DNA from: Candidatus Cloacimonetes bacterium HGW-Cloacimonetes-2
GTDB lineage: Bacteria; Cloacimonadota; Cloacimonadia; Cloacimonadales; Cloacimonadaceae
Direction of reading: 5' to 3'
Assembly: GCA_002842035.1 (NCBI GenBank)
Contig: PHBP01000001.1
Location: 233,198 to 297,197, forward strand
DNA: 64,000 bases
The notes beneath the pieces were generated by a model. It was not told where the DNA came from and ran no database searches. It saw only the letters and a list, made by a program, of their open reading frames with translations. Position 1 is the stretch's first letter. The number at the start of each line of letters is the position of its first letter. Both the position numbers and the translations under genes were made by a program. Shown piece after piece: positions 16,601-23,913 of this stretch.

Positions 16601-17853
16601 ATAATAGTATCAGATTCCTCACAAATACCAAAGGTGTGGCAGATTCTACCTATGCAGTGGAATGGAGAGAGGATACTCCCTTTACCGGACCTCCAACTCC
16701 CATTTTGATGGGCGTGGTACCTCAAAACGAGAACGAAGTTCAGATTAACTGGCTCGATAACGGCTCTTCCAGTTACAACATTTATCGCAAAGATCCGGAT
16801 GGCTCAATTCATCAGATTGCTCAGACTGACAGCCTTAGTTTTCTGGATAGCGGTCTCTCTGAAAGCCAGCCTTACGAGTACAGAATCTCGGCTGTACACA
16901 ATAGCTACAGCCCCAGTGAGAGCGTGCCAACCCTTTGGGAACGAGTAATTCCCTACAGAAAGCCGGCAGTGACATCCATAAATATGATCAGTCCCTATGA
17001 ACTGCGTTTGATCTTTAATCAAGCCCTCGCTCCAGATGCCATCAATCCCGGCTACTACTGGGTTGACCAGGCCATCGGCACACCCAGCTCGGTGAACCTG
17101 ATTGAGAACCACTGGGGTATTCATTTGCGTTTCAGCAGACCCTTTAGCTCAAGCGTAGGGACTTATACAATCAAGTTTCAAAATCTACGTGGCTTGACAG
17201 GAGTCTCCCCGCTCCAAAACACCTATACATTCAGCTATGTCGTGGATACTACTTCTCCCAGGATTGTAGATGCTGTCACAAACAGCGGACACCAATCTGT
17301 ACTAGTTGTTTTCAGTGAGTCACTCAGCCCGGAAGGAATTGGAAACCTTAGCAATTACAGGTTGACTCTGCCCGCCACAGACCAGCAGAACCGCATCATT
17401 GGTGCACTTTTGCAGGATAACAGCATCCTGATCACTTTCCATAGTAAGCTGAAGTACTCAAATCAGCCCTATTATCTGGAGATAAACGGATTAAAAGACC
17501 TTAGCGGAAACCTGATATCACCACAATATAACTTTGCACGTTTTCTTCTGGATGATATCCGGGATCTATCCAAAGTAAAGATCTACCCAAATCCCATCAA
17601 CGCAGGAGAGCAGCACTGGCTTACATTTATCAATTTCCCCGCTGGCAAGAAAGGTCGGATAGCTATTTTTGACACCAGTGGCAACATTGTTTACAGTAGC
17701 GCTATCGGTCCGTTCAATGTGGCTACAAATAACATCACCTGGCGCTGGAACCTGATCAACCAGGGAGGGTCTCGCATATCCAGCGGTATCTACTTTTATG
17801 TGATAGAGATGGATGGTGAAACTAAGAGGGGACAAATCGCAGTAATAAGGTAG
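13681..17853 (+). CDS. Secreted subtilisin-like serine protease (S8) with propeller, Ig-like repeats and C-terminal sorting domain
   Basis: A 1390-residue exported protease. Signal peptide 1-21; an inhibitor-type propeptide to about residue 110; S8 catalytic domain with the intact triad D145 (VGIVDSGV), H214 (HGTHVAGIV) and S375 (SGTSMSSP). Next come beta domains, a stretch with DxDxDG-type calcium loops (DFDGNGIKEYI, DNLDNDNLPDIL, DYNGNGIKDFF, DLDDDGKDEIIL) typical of FG-GAP/VCBS propellers, a fibronectin-III-like domain (about 1000-1090), two SbsA/Big_5-like Ig domains (PRIVDAV...VFSESL), and a YPNP sorting domain (last ~90 residues). The propeller region resembles that of the M6-like protein two genes upstream. 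hflX follows after 6 nt. Confidence 0.94.
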   Translation: MRYYTLLIISLLLCCIGIAGADSISPGQLLFKTEAPITVRGDRTGLSAFDSFLDNLGATNLRPLKGMHLPQYYSVTIPADRNPADFSGEMYRFEGIEYIQPNYLRKMLIEPNDPLFSRQLHNICSIPSAWNLTTGSPVVVVGIVDSGVLLNHPDLAENIFVNEAEIPDNGIDDDGNGYIDDYMGWDFCDAPELADQALGDFMEPDNDPTDENFHGTHVAGIVGAVGNNGTGVSGVAWSVKLLAVRAGFRTTQSQGYLQDDDAAAAVIYAADMGSSVINMSWGDPNYSPIIADACEYAHRKGTSLVASAGNDPVPVLSYPARLSNVISVGAVNKSRVLAGFSSYGVDLDLVAPGELVLSTYKLDAPDQYIEQSGTSMSSPYVAGAIALLKALQPELTPTEVRSRLLNSTDDLGPLGFDIRYGHGLLNVRKLLENTNPPIIEIVNPMEMQGISGSFTIRGTISGTNFHRYTVMRSNQATPSASDWKNVHDDTSDPYYYYQQVQDGAIAQYYIPDHMPEGNYIIRIQYKDILGNTYNYYRTVLYDNSAPQLKAETLAGFKRYDRQNAKYYATAIFNEPVRSSLRIIAYDGTEHYSYSTNLDSLQVWAFPVGVPPGPVRIQISATNFSGLAYLSQLYPNFINVQYETIPTHGFTSEIIGPARVPMSKVHDFDGNGIKEYIAMDLPTSGYGRVRAYEPSPAGHLTMHDFEDNFRPLSLGNTNASGQELLGLKADRVYLRETQTTVLYPNEIVWADSAVAGGTMANYTSGPTGVLVVKNLPTENVIQAYQRDNAGVMRARNTLRNTTTTSLRNTFIPTILVDNLDNDNLPDILCADTDGDIMIYEVLNHNNQQLTWSHRMPVANTYQITTGDYNGNGIKDFFVGGYYTNILNPDMNFWYFEGFTGTANNTYNSLGSIMFNTVQSQNSIHSADLDDDGKDEIILALSPSLYTIKYENGTWKPTFYGESFQTYQIASWTDQDNSIRFLTNTKGVADSTYAVEWREDTPFTGPPTPILMGVVPQNENEVQINWLDNGSSSYNIYRKDPDGSIHQIAQTDSLSFLDSGLSESQPYEYRISAVHNSYSPSESVPTLWERVIPYRKPAVTSINMISPYELRLIFNQALAPDAINPGYYWVDQAIGTPSSVNLIENHWGIHLRFSRPFSSSVGTYTIKFQNLRGLTGVSPLQNTYTFSYVVDTTSPRIVDAVTNSGHQSVLVVFSESLSPEGIGNLSNYRLTLPATDQQNRIIGALLQDNSILITFHSKLKYSNQPYYLEINGLKDLSGNLISPQYNFARFLLDDIRDLSKVKIYPNPINAGEQHWLTFINFPAGKKGRIAIFDTSGNIVYSSAIGPFNVATNNITWRWNLINQGGSRISSGIYFYVIEMDGETKRGQIAVIR

Positions 17854-17859
17854 GTACAA

Positions 17860-19191
17860 ATGCCCAATCGAAACGAAGAAGAATACGATGAACTGATAGA
17901 TTTTGATATAGAAGACGAAGCCTGGGAAGAGCTGGAATCAACAGAACAGACCGCCTTTCTCGCCCATCTGATACGTCAGGGCGAGACAGAGATGGAGACC
18001 GAAACCAGCCTGGACGAGCTCGAGCGACTGGCAGAAACAGCCGGGATTCAGACCCTTGGCCGTTACAAGCAAAAGCGGGCAAACCCCGAACGCAGCACCT
18101 TCTTTGGCAAGGGCTTCCTCGAAGATATTGCCCAAAGGATGCTCCAAGCCAAGGCAGACATCCTGATCATCAATGAAGAGCTCTCCCCTATTCAGGCTCG
18201 TAATATTGACAAAAGCTATGGCATCCGTGTGATAGACAGAACAGAGGTCATCCTCTCAATCTTCCACGATCACGCCAAGACCCGTGAAGCAAAACTTCAG
18301 GTCAAGCTTGCTGAGCTGGAATATCAGCTACCTCGTCTGCGCAAGCTCTGGGGACACTTTGATAAAGAAAGAGGCTCAGCTCGTAGCCGGGGGGGGAGTG
18401 CTTCCCGCGGTATGGGTGAAAAGCAGATCGAGATAGATCGCCGCTTGATTCGTAGCCAGATCAGAGCCATCAAACGCAGTATCGATCAGGTAGTCCAGCA
18501 TAAGGAGACCCAACGTAAGCAGCGTGATAATGTACGCAAAATCTGCATCGTTGGCTACACCAATGCCGGTAAATCCACTCTGTTCAACGCACTTACCGAC
18601 GCAGGTGTATTGGTGCAGGACAAGCTCTTTGCCACCTTGGACAGCACCTCCCGCCAGCTAAAACTTGATACCGGCGCACCTGTCGTGCTCTCCGATACAG
18701 TAGGCTTTATCTCGAGGCTGCCGCACCATCTGGTTGCATCATTCAAAGCCACCCTGATGGAAGTCCAGAATGCTGATCTGCTCCTACATACAGTCGATAG
18801 TGGAGACGATCGGATGGATTATTACATTGATCAGGTCAACGACGTGCTTGCTCAGATAGGAGCCGATAAAATCCCGCAGATACTGGTATTGAACAAAGCT
18901 GATACTCTGGAAAAGACCTTTAGGCTATTTGTGGCAAAGCGATATCCCGATGCCATCTTTATCTCCGCGAAGCTTCAGGAAAACCTGGATGACTTGCTGC
19001 AGAAAGCCCAGGATATGATCTTTCACACGGAGATCATAACCCTGCATATACCTTATGACAATACTGCTCTGGTTGCCAAGCTGCATGAGCTTGCCAAGAT
19101 CCACGTCGAGGATTACCGCGACGACGCTGTTTACCTCGAGATCACTATCAGCGCAGAAGACAGACATCTAATCAAAGATTATATAGAATAA
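17860..19191 (+). CDS. hflX: Ribosome-associated GTPase HflX
   Basis: A 443-residue GTPase that splits stalled or hibernating ribosomes. An acidic N-terminal extension (about 60 residues, rich in Glu/Asp) precedes the HflX N-domain (GRYKQKRANPERSTFFGKG, NEELSPIQARNI), the coiled linker with the Gly-rich RSRGGSASRGMGEKQIE loop, and the G domain with G1 GYTNAGKSTL, G3 DTVGFI and G4 NKAD. It starts 6 nt after the subtilase stop, so it is probably co-transcribed from the secretion cluster, and is followed 10 nt later by ctfA. Confidence 0.96.
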   Translation: MPNRNEEEYDELIDFDIEDEAWEELESTEQTAFLAHLIRQGETEMETETSLDELERLAETAGIQTLGRYKQKRANPERSTFFGKGFLEDIAQRMLQAKADILIINEELSPIQARNIDKSYGIRVIDRTEVILSIFHDHAKTREAKLQVKLAELEYQLPRLRKLWGHFDKERGSARSRGGSASRGMGEKQIEIDRRLIRSQIRAIKRSIDQVVQHKETQRKQRDNVRKICIVGYTNAGKSTLFNALTDAGVLVQDKLFATLDSTSRQLKLDTGAPVVLSDTVGFISRLPHHLVASFKATLMEVQNADLLLHTVDSGDDRMDYYIDQVNDVLAQIGADKIPQILVLNKADTLEKTFRLFVAKRYPDAIFISAKLQENLDDLLQKAQDMIFHTEIITLHIPYDNTALVAKLHELAKIHVEDYRDDAVYLEITISAEDRHLIKDYIE

Positions 19192-19201
19192 AGGAGTTAC
19201 A

Positions 19202-19867
19202 ATGCTACAGATCATTAGTGCCTCTGATGCTGCGAAACTAATCAAGCCGGGATGCCGTCTTCTGATCGGCGGTTTTCTCGCAGTTGGCGCACCTGAAAAC
19301 CTGATCGACGCCATTGTCGATGAGGGAGTAAAGGATTTGCATATGGTAGTGATAGCCTCGGATTATGAGAACCGGGGAATCGGCAAGCTGGTTGTAAACC
19401 GTCTGGTAAAAAGTGCCCAAGTATCGCATCTGGGTACCAACAAAGAGATTCAAAACCAGATGAATAGCGGCGAGATTAAGATTGAGCTCGTACCCCAGGG
19501 AACTCTGATGGAACGCGTTCGCGCCTATGGTTTTGGTCTTGGTGGAGTACTTACTCCCACCGGACTGGGTACCGTAGTCCAGGAAAACAAACAAGTGATC
19601 AGCGTGGATGGCAAAGATTTCTTGCTGGAGCCCGCCATTGGTGGAGATGTCGCCATCATCAGAGCTCACAAAGCTGATAAGATGGGCAATCTGATCTATC
19701 GCAAAACCGCTCGTAATTCAAATCCTATTATGGCAAGCGCTGCCCCCATCACAATCGCGGAAGTAGATGAGATTGTCGAAATAGGTGATATTGATCCCGA
19801 GGACGTAATCACTCCGGGAGTTTTTGTAAGTCACCTCGTATTGCACAAGGAGGCCTCTAATGGATAA
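19202..19867 (+). CDS. ctfA: 3-oxoacid/butyrate-acetoacetate CoA-transferase subunit A
   Basis: Alpha subunit of a family I CoA-transferase that moves CoA between acyl-CoA and acetate or acetoacetate. 221 aa, the usual size, with the CoA-binding loop [14 protein letters not shown] at the N-terminus and [23 protein letters not shown] near residue 145. A strong AAGGAG site precedes the ATG. Its end overlaps subunit B by 8 nt. Together they are consistent with fermentation of amino acids or fatty acids; substrate specificity cannot be read from sequence (AtoD, ScoA and CtfA are close relatives). Confidence 0.93.
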   Translation: MLQIISASDAAKLIKPGCRLLIGGFLAVGAPENLIDAIVDEGVKDLHMVVIASDYENRGIGKLVVNRLVKSAQVSHLGTNKEIQNQMNSGEIKIELVPQGTLMERVRAYGFGLGGVLTPTGLGTVVQENKQVISVDGKDFLLEPAIGGDVAIIRAHKADKMGNLIYRKTARNSNPIMASAAPITIAEVDEIVEIGDIDPEDVITPGVFVSHLVLHKEASNG

Positions 19868-20513
19868 GCGAGTAATGATCGGAAAACGTATCGCCCAGGA
19901 ACTCCGCGATGGTGACTATGTCAATCTCGGAATCGGTTTACCGACCGAAGTTGCTAATCACATACCCTCAGGTGTCCACGTAGTCTTCCAATCCGAAAAC
20001 GGTATGCTGGGCGTAGGTCCCTGCCCGGATCCCGGTACTGAGGACAAAGATATGATCAATGCCGGCGGTGGCTTTATCACCTGCACACCCGGAGCAGCTT
20101 ACTTTGATAGTGCCACCAGCTTTGGCATTATCCGCGGTGGTCATATCGATATCACCGTCCTTGGCTCTCTTCAGGTAGATCAACACGGTAATCTGGCAAA
20201 TTGGATGATTCCCGGTAAGATCGTACCCGGTATGGGCGGTGCAATGGATCTGGTAACCGGTGCCAAGAAGGTGATCGTGGCAACCGAGCATACTGATAAG
20301 TATGGTAATTCCAAGATATTGAAAGAATGCACTCTCCCGCTCACAGCCAAAGGGAAAGTAAGCCTGATCGTCACAGAAATGGCAGTAATGGAAGTAAGCC
20401 CCAATGGGCTGATCCTAAAGGAAATTGCCGAAGGGCTCAGCGTTGAAGAAGTGGTAAAAGCCACTGATGCACCTTTAATTATCCCTCAGTCAGTTCCCAC
20501 GATCAAGCTCTAA
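19860..20513 (+). CDS. ctfB: 3-oxoacid/butyrate-acetoacetate CoA-transferase subunit B
   Basis: Beta subunit carrying the catalytic glutamate, seen as SENGMLGVG (E46), the residue that forms the glutamyl-CoA thioester. 217 aa, with [13 protein letters not shown] and [19 protein letters not shown] blocks as in AtoA/CtfB. Translation is coupled to ctfA by an 8-nt overlap. A strong terminator follows. Confidence 0.94.
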   Translation: MDKRVMIGKRIAQELRDGDYVNLGIGLPTEVANHIPSGVHVVFQSENGMLGVGPCPDPGTEDKDMINAGGGFITCTPGAAYFDSATSFGIIRGGHIDITVLGSLQVDQHGNLANWMIPGKIVPGMGGAMDLVTGAKKVIVATEHTDKYGNSKILKECTLPLTAKGKVSLIVTEMAVMEVSPNGLILKEIAEGLSVEEVVKATDAPLIIPQSVPTIKL

Positions 20514-20533
20514 ACAATCATAGACCCTTATCC

Positions 20534-20587
20534 GGAGCGATCCGCAAGTGGCAAGAAGTTACTCTGTGGATCGCTCCATTTTTTTCT
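20534..20587 (+). terminator. Intrinsic terminator of ctfAB
   Basis: Ten-pair stem GGAGCGATCC / GGATCGCTCC (20534-20543 and 20568-20577) with a 24-nt loop, then ATTTTTTTTC. Confidence 0.93.
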
Positions 20588-20713
20588 ATAAATCCAGAGA
20601 TTCTGCTCCCTGCCTCAGGTGCGAGCCGCAGCTTGGGCATCGTTACTTTAAGCCCTGTAACAAAGTAGGAACTTCCCGTTTACAGCGGTGTAGCTTGGCT
20701 GCACCGCTTTTTT
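20588..20713 (+). ncRNA. Candidate small RNA ending in a second, unassigned terminator
   Basis: Between the ctfAB terminator and the converging HD-GYP gene lies a ~125-nt stretch with several short stems (e.g. GTTAC / GTAAC at about 20642-20661). It ends in an 11-pair hairpin AGCGGTGTAGC / GCTGCACCGCT with a 3-nt loop (20684-20708) and a T run. This terminator has no gene of its own. It could be a back-up for ctfAB or the end of a small RNA. It does not match SRP RNA, 6S or tmRNA signatures that I can recognise by eye. Confidence 0.3.
20684..20713 (+). terminator. Strong intrinsic terminator with no obvious gene
   Basis: Eleven-pair stem with loop TTG, followed by TTTTT. See the candidate small RNA just upstream. 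Confidence 0.85.
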
Positions 20714-20764
20714 GTATTCCAAAGAATCTACATTCTCGCTTAGCTCTCCCCTATGGTCTAAAGC

Positions 20765-20839
20765 ATATCACCAGCAGATCAAGAGCAAATCAAGTCGAAC
20801 CGGGTTCGACTTGATTTGCTCTTGATCTGCTCTTGATAT
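20765..20839. repeat. 75-bp palindrome (family I, copy 2; best-paired copy)
   Basis: Arms 20765-20800 and 20804-20839 around loop CGG; 34 of 36 positions pair. Units on the left arm: ATCACCAGCAG, ATCAAGAGCAA, ATCAAGTCGAA; the right arm reads ATCAAGAGCAG, ATCAAGAGCAA, ATCAAGTCGAA on its own strand. Preceded by TCTAAAGC as in copies 1 and 3. Location: between convergent genes ctfB and the HD-GYP regulator. Confidence 0.95.
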
Positions 20840-20949
20840 CTTAATGACAAATGGGAGGTAAAGAGAAAAGAATTGTTATACAACAAGATAGCTCATATTG
20901 AAGAAAGATCGACCTTACAATTTAGGATAAATATATGGTTAGCAGTGTC

Positions 20950-22074
20950 TTAGATACTGCTAAAGAGCTCTTCGTTGAGGCTGGTCTTGCTGGATATAGT
21001 CTTTAGAATCAGATCGAATTCACGGTAGAATGTCCGCACAACAATGGGATCAAACTGAGTGCCGGAGTTTTCCAGCAATTCTTCCGCGGCTGCCCGGGGC
21101 TCGAGATTGGTACGGTATGCCCGGCGGCTGGTCATAGCATCATAGGAATCTGCGACGCTAACAATCTTGGCATAGCTGCTGATCTTATCTCCCTTTATAC
21201 CATAGGGATAGCCTGTACCATCCTGGCGCTCGTGGTGCTGAAGAATAATATCGTTTACAGCTTTGGGCAGCCCCAAGGGCGAGATGATCTTTGCCCCATG
21301 AACGGGGTGTTGTTTGATCTGGTCGTATTCATCCCGGCTGAGGCGGTGGTTCTTCGTTACAAGAGCATTTATCCTGCCTATCTTTCCCAGATCGTGCAGC
21401 ATAGCGCCAATACGGAGATATCTTAGTTCCTCGGCATCGAGCTTGAGCAAGCGTCCCAACAAGAGGCTGATGGTGGTGACCCTCTCGGAGTGGCCAACCG
21501 TATAGACATCAGAAACTTCTATGGCATTGATCATAGAATTGATAGCATTCAGGTAGTGGGTTTCGAGCTGGCTTTTTGCCTGGAGCAACTCAACTGTTCT
21601 TTTCTCAACCAGCATCTCCAGCTTGTTTTGATAGAGTGTGTTTTGCACCAGAAGCTGATTTTTATTGAGTGCTTGTTTCACCGTGAGCATCAGCTCCGCA
21701 GCTTCAAAAGGTTTGCGCAGGAAGTCAAAGGCATTGAGCTGGATAGCCCTTCTCATTACTGATGCTTCCATCATACCTGTCATCAGAATCACCTGGATAT
21801 TGGGATTGAACTTGTAGATTCGTTCCAATAAATCGATTCCGCTATAACCGGGCATACAAATATCCGAAACTACGACGCTGATCGGTTCGCTGGATAGTAT
21901 GTTTAAAGCATCTTCAGGGGATGAAGTTGTGAGCACTTCGGTCAGGGGTAGTTCCCGCAGCATCGTTTGTACGCAACGCAGCATAGACAGATCATCTTCA
22001 ATGATCAGGATTTTGCGGTACACTCCGGATTCGGTATCGAGATTGTCAAAGTTGTCGCTGTATGGTTTATACAT
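20950..22074 (-). CDS. Response regulator with HD-GYP cyclic-di-GMP phosphodiesterase domain
   Basis: A 374-residue regulator: receiver domain (acidic pocket E26/D27/D28, phospho-acceptor D71 in VVVSDICMPG), a coiled linker (about 150-185), then an HD-GYP domain with HDLGK and HHERQDGTGYP, so the GYP motif is intact and c-di-GMP hydrolysis is expected. The true start is the ATG at 22074, which overlaps the stop of the SRAP gene (TGATG); a longer frame upstream only reads through that gene. Last gene of a ten-gene minus-strand run. No partner kinase is adjacent; the cNMP-domain histidine kinase at 59.9 kb is a possible but unproven partner. Confidence 0.93.
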   Translation of the reverse strand: MYKPYSDNFDNLDTESGVYRKILIIEDDLSMLRCVQTMLRELPLTEVLTTSSPEDALNILSSEPISVVVSDICMPGYSGIDLLERIYKFNPNIQVILMTGMMEASVMRRAIQLNAFDFLRKPFEAAELMLTVKQALNKNQLLVQNTLYQNKLEMLVEKRTVELLQAKSQLETHYLNAINSMINAIEVSDVYTVGHSERVTTISLLLGRLLKLDAEELRYLRIGAMLHDLGKIGRINALVTKNHRLSRDEYDQIKQHPVHGAKIISPLGLPKAVNDIILQHHERQDGTGYPYGIKGDKISSYAKIVSVADSYDAMTSRRAYRTNLEPRAAAEELLENSGTQFDPIVVRTFYREFDLILKTISSKTSLNEELFSSI

Positions 22075-22760
22075 CAGAAAATGGTATCTGTGGCAGTCTC
22101 TTCCCGCCAGCAGCGTTCGTCGTTGTTGCGGATGCTGTTTACATATTTGGATACCGGGCGCAGCTTTAGCATACCTTCCGGCAAGGGATTCAGCAGAGTG
22201 CTGATGACTATGGGATCGGAATTTTGGGGATTGAGCCAGGCATCGACAGCGGAGCTTGAAAGTATTACAGGCATCCTGTCGTGCAGAGCTGAGATGTCCT
22301 GATTGGCGGCTGTAGTGATGATCCCGCAACTGGGGATATAGGAGCCATCTGGAGCGGTCCAGCTATCATAAATCGCAGCCATATAGAGCAGGCCACTATC
22401 CGTCGGATGGATAAAAAAGGGAGCTTTGTCACCCTTGCGCCATTCGTAAAAGCCATTAGCAGGAATCAGACAGCGTCGTCGTGAGAGTCCGGTCTTGAAT
22501 GTTGGCTTCTCGAGGATGTTTTCACTGCGGATATTGATCAGGTTATACTTGCCTATCTCCCGGCTCCAGGAGGGGATCAAGCCCCAGCGGAAGAATCCCG
22601 GATAACGAAGATTGTCCTTTGTCAGGATGGCGACGGTTGTTTGAGTAGGAGCTAAGTTATAGTTGATCTCAATCTGCTCGCTCAGGTCTTTGATCTTCAA
22701 TTCGTTGATCAGCTTTTTAAGCTGTTCATACTTGATCACCTGAGCAAAGCGTCCACACAT
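22074..22760 (-). CDS. SRAP (YedK/HMCES) abasic-site DNA-protein crosslink protein
   Basis: A 228-residue SOS-response-associated peptidase family protein. It covalently caps abasic sites in single-stranded DNA through Cys2. The N-terminus MCGRF places the catalytic Cys directly after the removed Met; NIRSENI, the Glu in ANGFYEW, and the His in ALHDRMPVIL complete the active site. Start and stop overlap the neighbours (TGATG on both sides), so it is tightly coupled to nth, an abasic-site-forming glycosylase/lyase, which makes functional sense. Confidence 0.95.
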   Translation of the reverse strand: MCGRFAQVIKYEQLKKLINELKIKDLSEQIEINYNLAPTQTTVAILTKDNLRYPGFFRWGLIPSWSREIGKYNLINIRSENILEKPTFKTGLSRRRCLIPANGFYEWRKGDKAPFFIHPTDSGLLYMAAIYDSWTAPDGSYIPSCGIITTAANQDISALHDRMPVILSSSAVDAWLNPQNSDPIVISTLLNPLPEGMLKLRPVSKYVNSIRNNDERCWREETATDTIF

Positions 22761-23410
22761 CAGGAATCTTTATCCTTTTTGGATTTGGGTGCGGGAACAC
22801 CAATCCTGGCACAATGCGAACTGATAGGGCAGCTTGCACAATGAGGCTTGAGTGGAGTACAGAGGTTTTGCCCAAAAGCTACAATGTAAGAATTGACTGT
22901 CAGCCAGTGCTTTGGAGGCAGGATTTTCCGGAGTGCCATCTCACTTTCCAGAGGACTATTGGTCTTGATATAGCCCCAGCGGTTGCAGATGCGATGCACG
23001 TGGACATCTACACAGATGGCTGGCAAGCCAAAGGCTACTGCACGCACGAGATTGGCTGTCTTACGGCCTACCCCGGGGAGCTTGACGAGATCGTCGATCT
23101 CGGAGGGAATCTCTCCGGAAAAGAGCTCGTTCAAGGCTCTGGGCAAGGCTTTTAGATGCTTGGTCTTTTCCCTGTGAAAGCCCACCTTGCCGATGATCCG
23201 GTCTAACTCATCTGCATTAATGGCATCGAGATCAGCGGGATTGTGTACGACCTTGAAAAGGTCTGTTACGGCTGCGGCAGTGGTCTGATCCTTGGTGCGG
23301 GCACTGAGAATCGTGCTGACCAAGACCTTGAAGGGATCTTGGGTCTGCGTCTGGATGAGATCGACTATGGGCGTCTGCACCGTATGGAAGTGCTTTCCCA
23401 GCTCTTCCAT
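22760..23410 (-). CDS. nth: Endonuclease III (DNA glycosylase/AP lyase)
   Basis: Removes oxidised pyrimidines and cleaves abasic sites. HhH motif LPGVGRKTA with the catalytic Lys, the catalytic Asp in ICVDVHVHRI, and a C-terminal [4Fe-4S] site with four Cys in C-x6-C-x2-C-x5-C spacing. The ATG at 23410 has no visible ribosome site. In frame 12 codons upstream there is a CTG (23446-23444) preceded at 5 nt by AAGGAG (23457-23452), and the added residues look coding, so translation may really begin at that CTG. Coordinates given are for the conservative ATG. Confidence 0.95.
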   Translation of the reverse strand: MEELGKHFHTVQTPIVDLIQTQTQDPFKVLVSTILSARTKDQTTAAAVTDLFKVVHNPADLDAINADELDRIIGKVGFHREKTKHLKALPRALNELFSGEIPSEIDDLVKLPGVGRKTANLVRAVAFGLPAICVDVHVHRICNRWGYIKTNSPLESEMALRKILPPKHWLTVNSYIVAFGQNLCTPLKPHCASCPISSHCARIGVPAPKSKKDKDS

Positions 23411-23458
23411 TACAGTATCTATATCAAAGGCAGGCCTTCTGCTCAGAGAAACTCCTTA

Positions 23459-23905
23459 TCAGGCTTCCTGGCGTTTAACGATTACCTTGTTGCCATCTAT
23501 TGCCAGTACGATCACTTTTACATTGACCTCAATCAGGCTGTTGTCCTCGGAAATGGCAGACCATTCTTCACTGCCAATCTTGGCATAGCCCTTGGCATCC
23601 GGCAAGATATCTTTGGTAACAATACCGGCTTTACCGATCAGCGCTTGAACGTTGGTAGCACCTCCGGTATTGCTAAGCACCTTCTTGCCAAGCTTGCGCA
23701 TAAACAGAAAGGCTACAAAGCTGAAGATGGCAAAGGTAAGTATTTGCAGCGGAACGCTTCCCCCGATAAAGGGGAGAAAGCATAGCAGGCCGGTGATGAT
23801 CGCACCTATCGCGAAAGAGAGGAAGAAGAAAGCGGGATCAACTATCTCGATGATGGCGAAGATGATCCCCAAAGCCATCCAAATGTGCCAGGCTTGCATT
23901 GTCAT
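23459..23905 (-). CDS. NfeD-family membrane protein
   Basis: A 148-residue short NfeD protein: three transmembrane segments (about 5-75), then an OB-fold domain (GKAGIVTKDILPDAKGYAKIGSEEWSAISED), the typical NfeD soluble tail. Such proteins usually work with SPFH/stomatin-like proteins in membrane quality control, but no stomatin gene lies nearby. It sits 8 nt after the DUF4349-like gene. Confidence 0.88.
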   Translation of the reverse strand: MTMQAWHIWMALGIIFAIIEIVDPAFFFLSFAIGAIITGLLCFLPFIGGSVPLQILTFAIFSFVAFLFMRKLGKKVLSNTGGATNVQALIGKAGIVTKDILPDAKGYAKIGSEEWSAISEDNSLIEVNVKVIVLAIDGNKVIVKRQEA

Positions 23906-23913
23906 CCTTACTC

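Noticed and set aside
20548-20814. 88-codon plus-strand gene after ctfAB
   Set aside because: It starts inside the ctfAB terminator loop and runs through a second terminator and a palindrome arm.
20765-20839. LexA-binding site at the centre of the palindromes (CGAAC...GTTCG)
   Set aside because: The spacing is 3 nt in all four copies, whereas the known box needs 4; the 36-nt arms are also unexplained by a LexA site.
20765-20839. Palindromes as ordinary intrinsic terminators
   Set aside because: No T run follows any copy, arms are AT-balanced and very long, and three of four copies lie between divergent genes where no terminator is needed.
22075-22329. Extended N-terminus of the HD-GYP regulator
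   Set aside because: The extension lies entirely within the SRAP gene in another frame; the ATG at 22074 overlaps its stop and gives a normal receiver domain.
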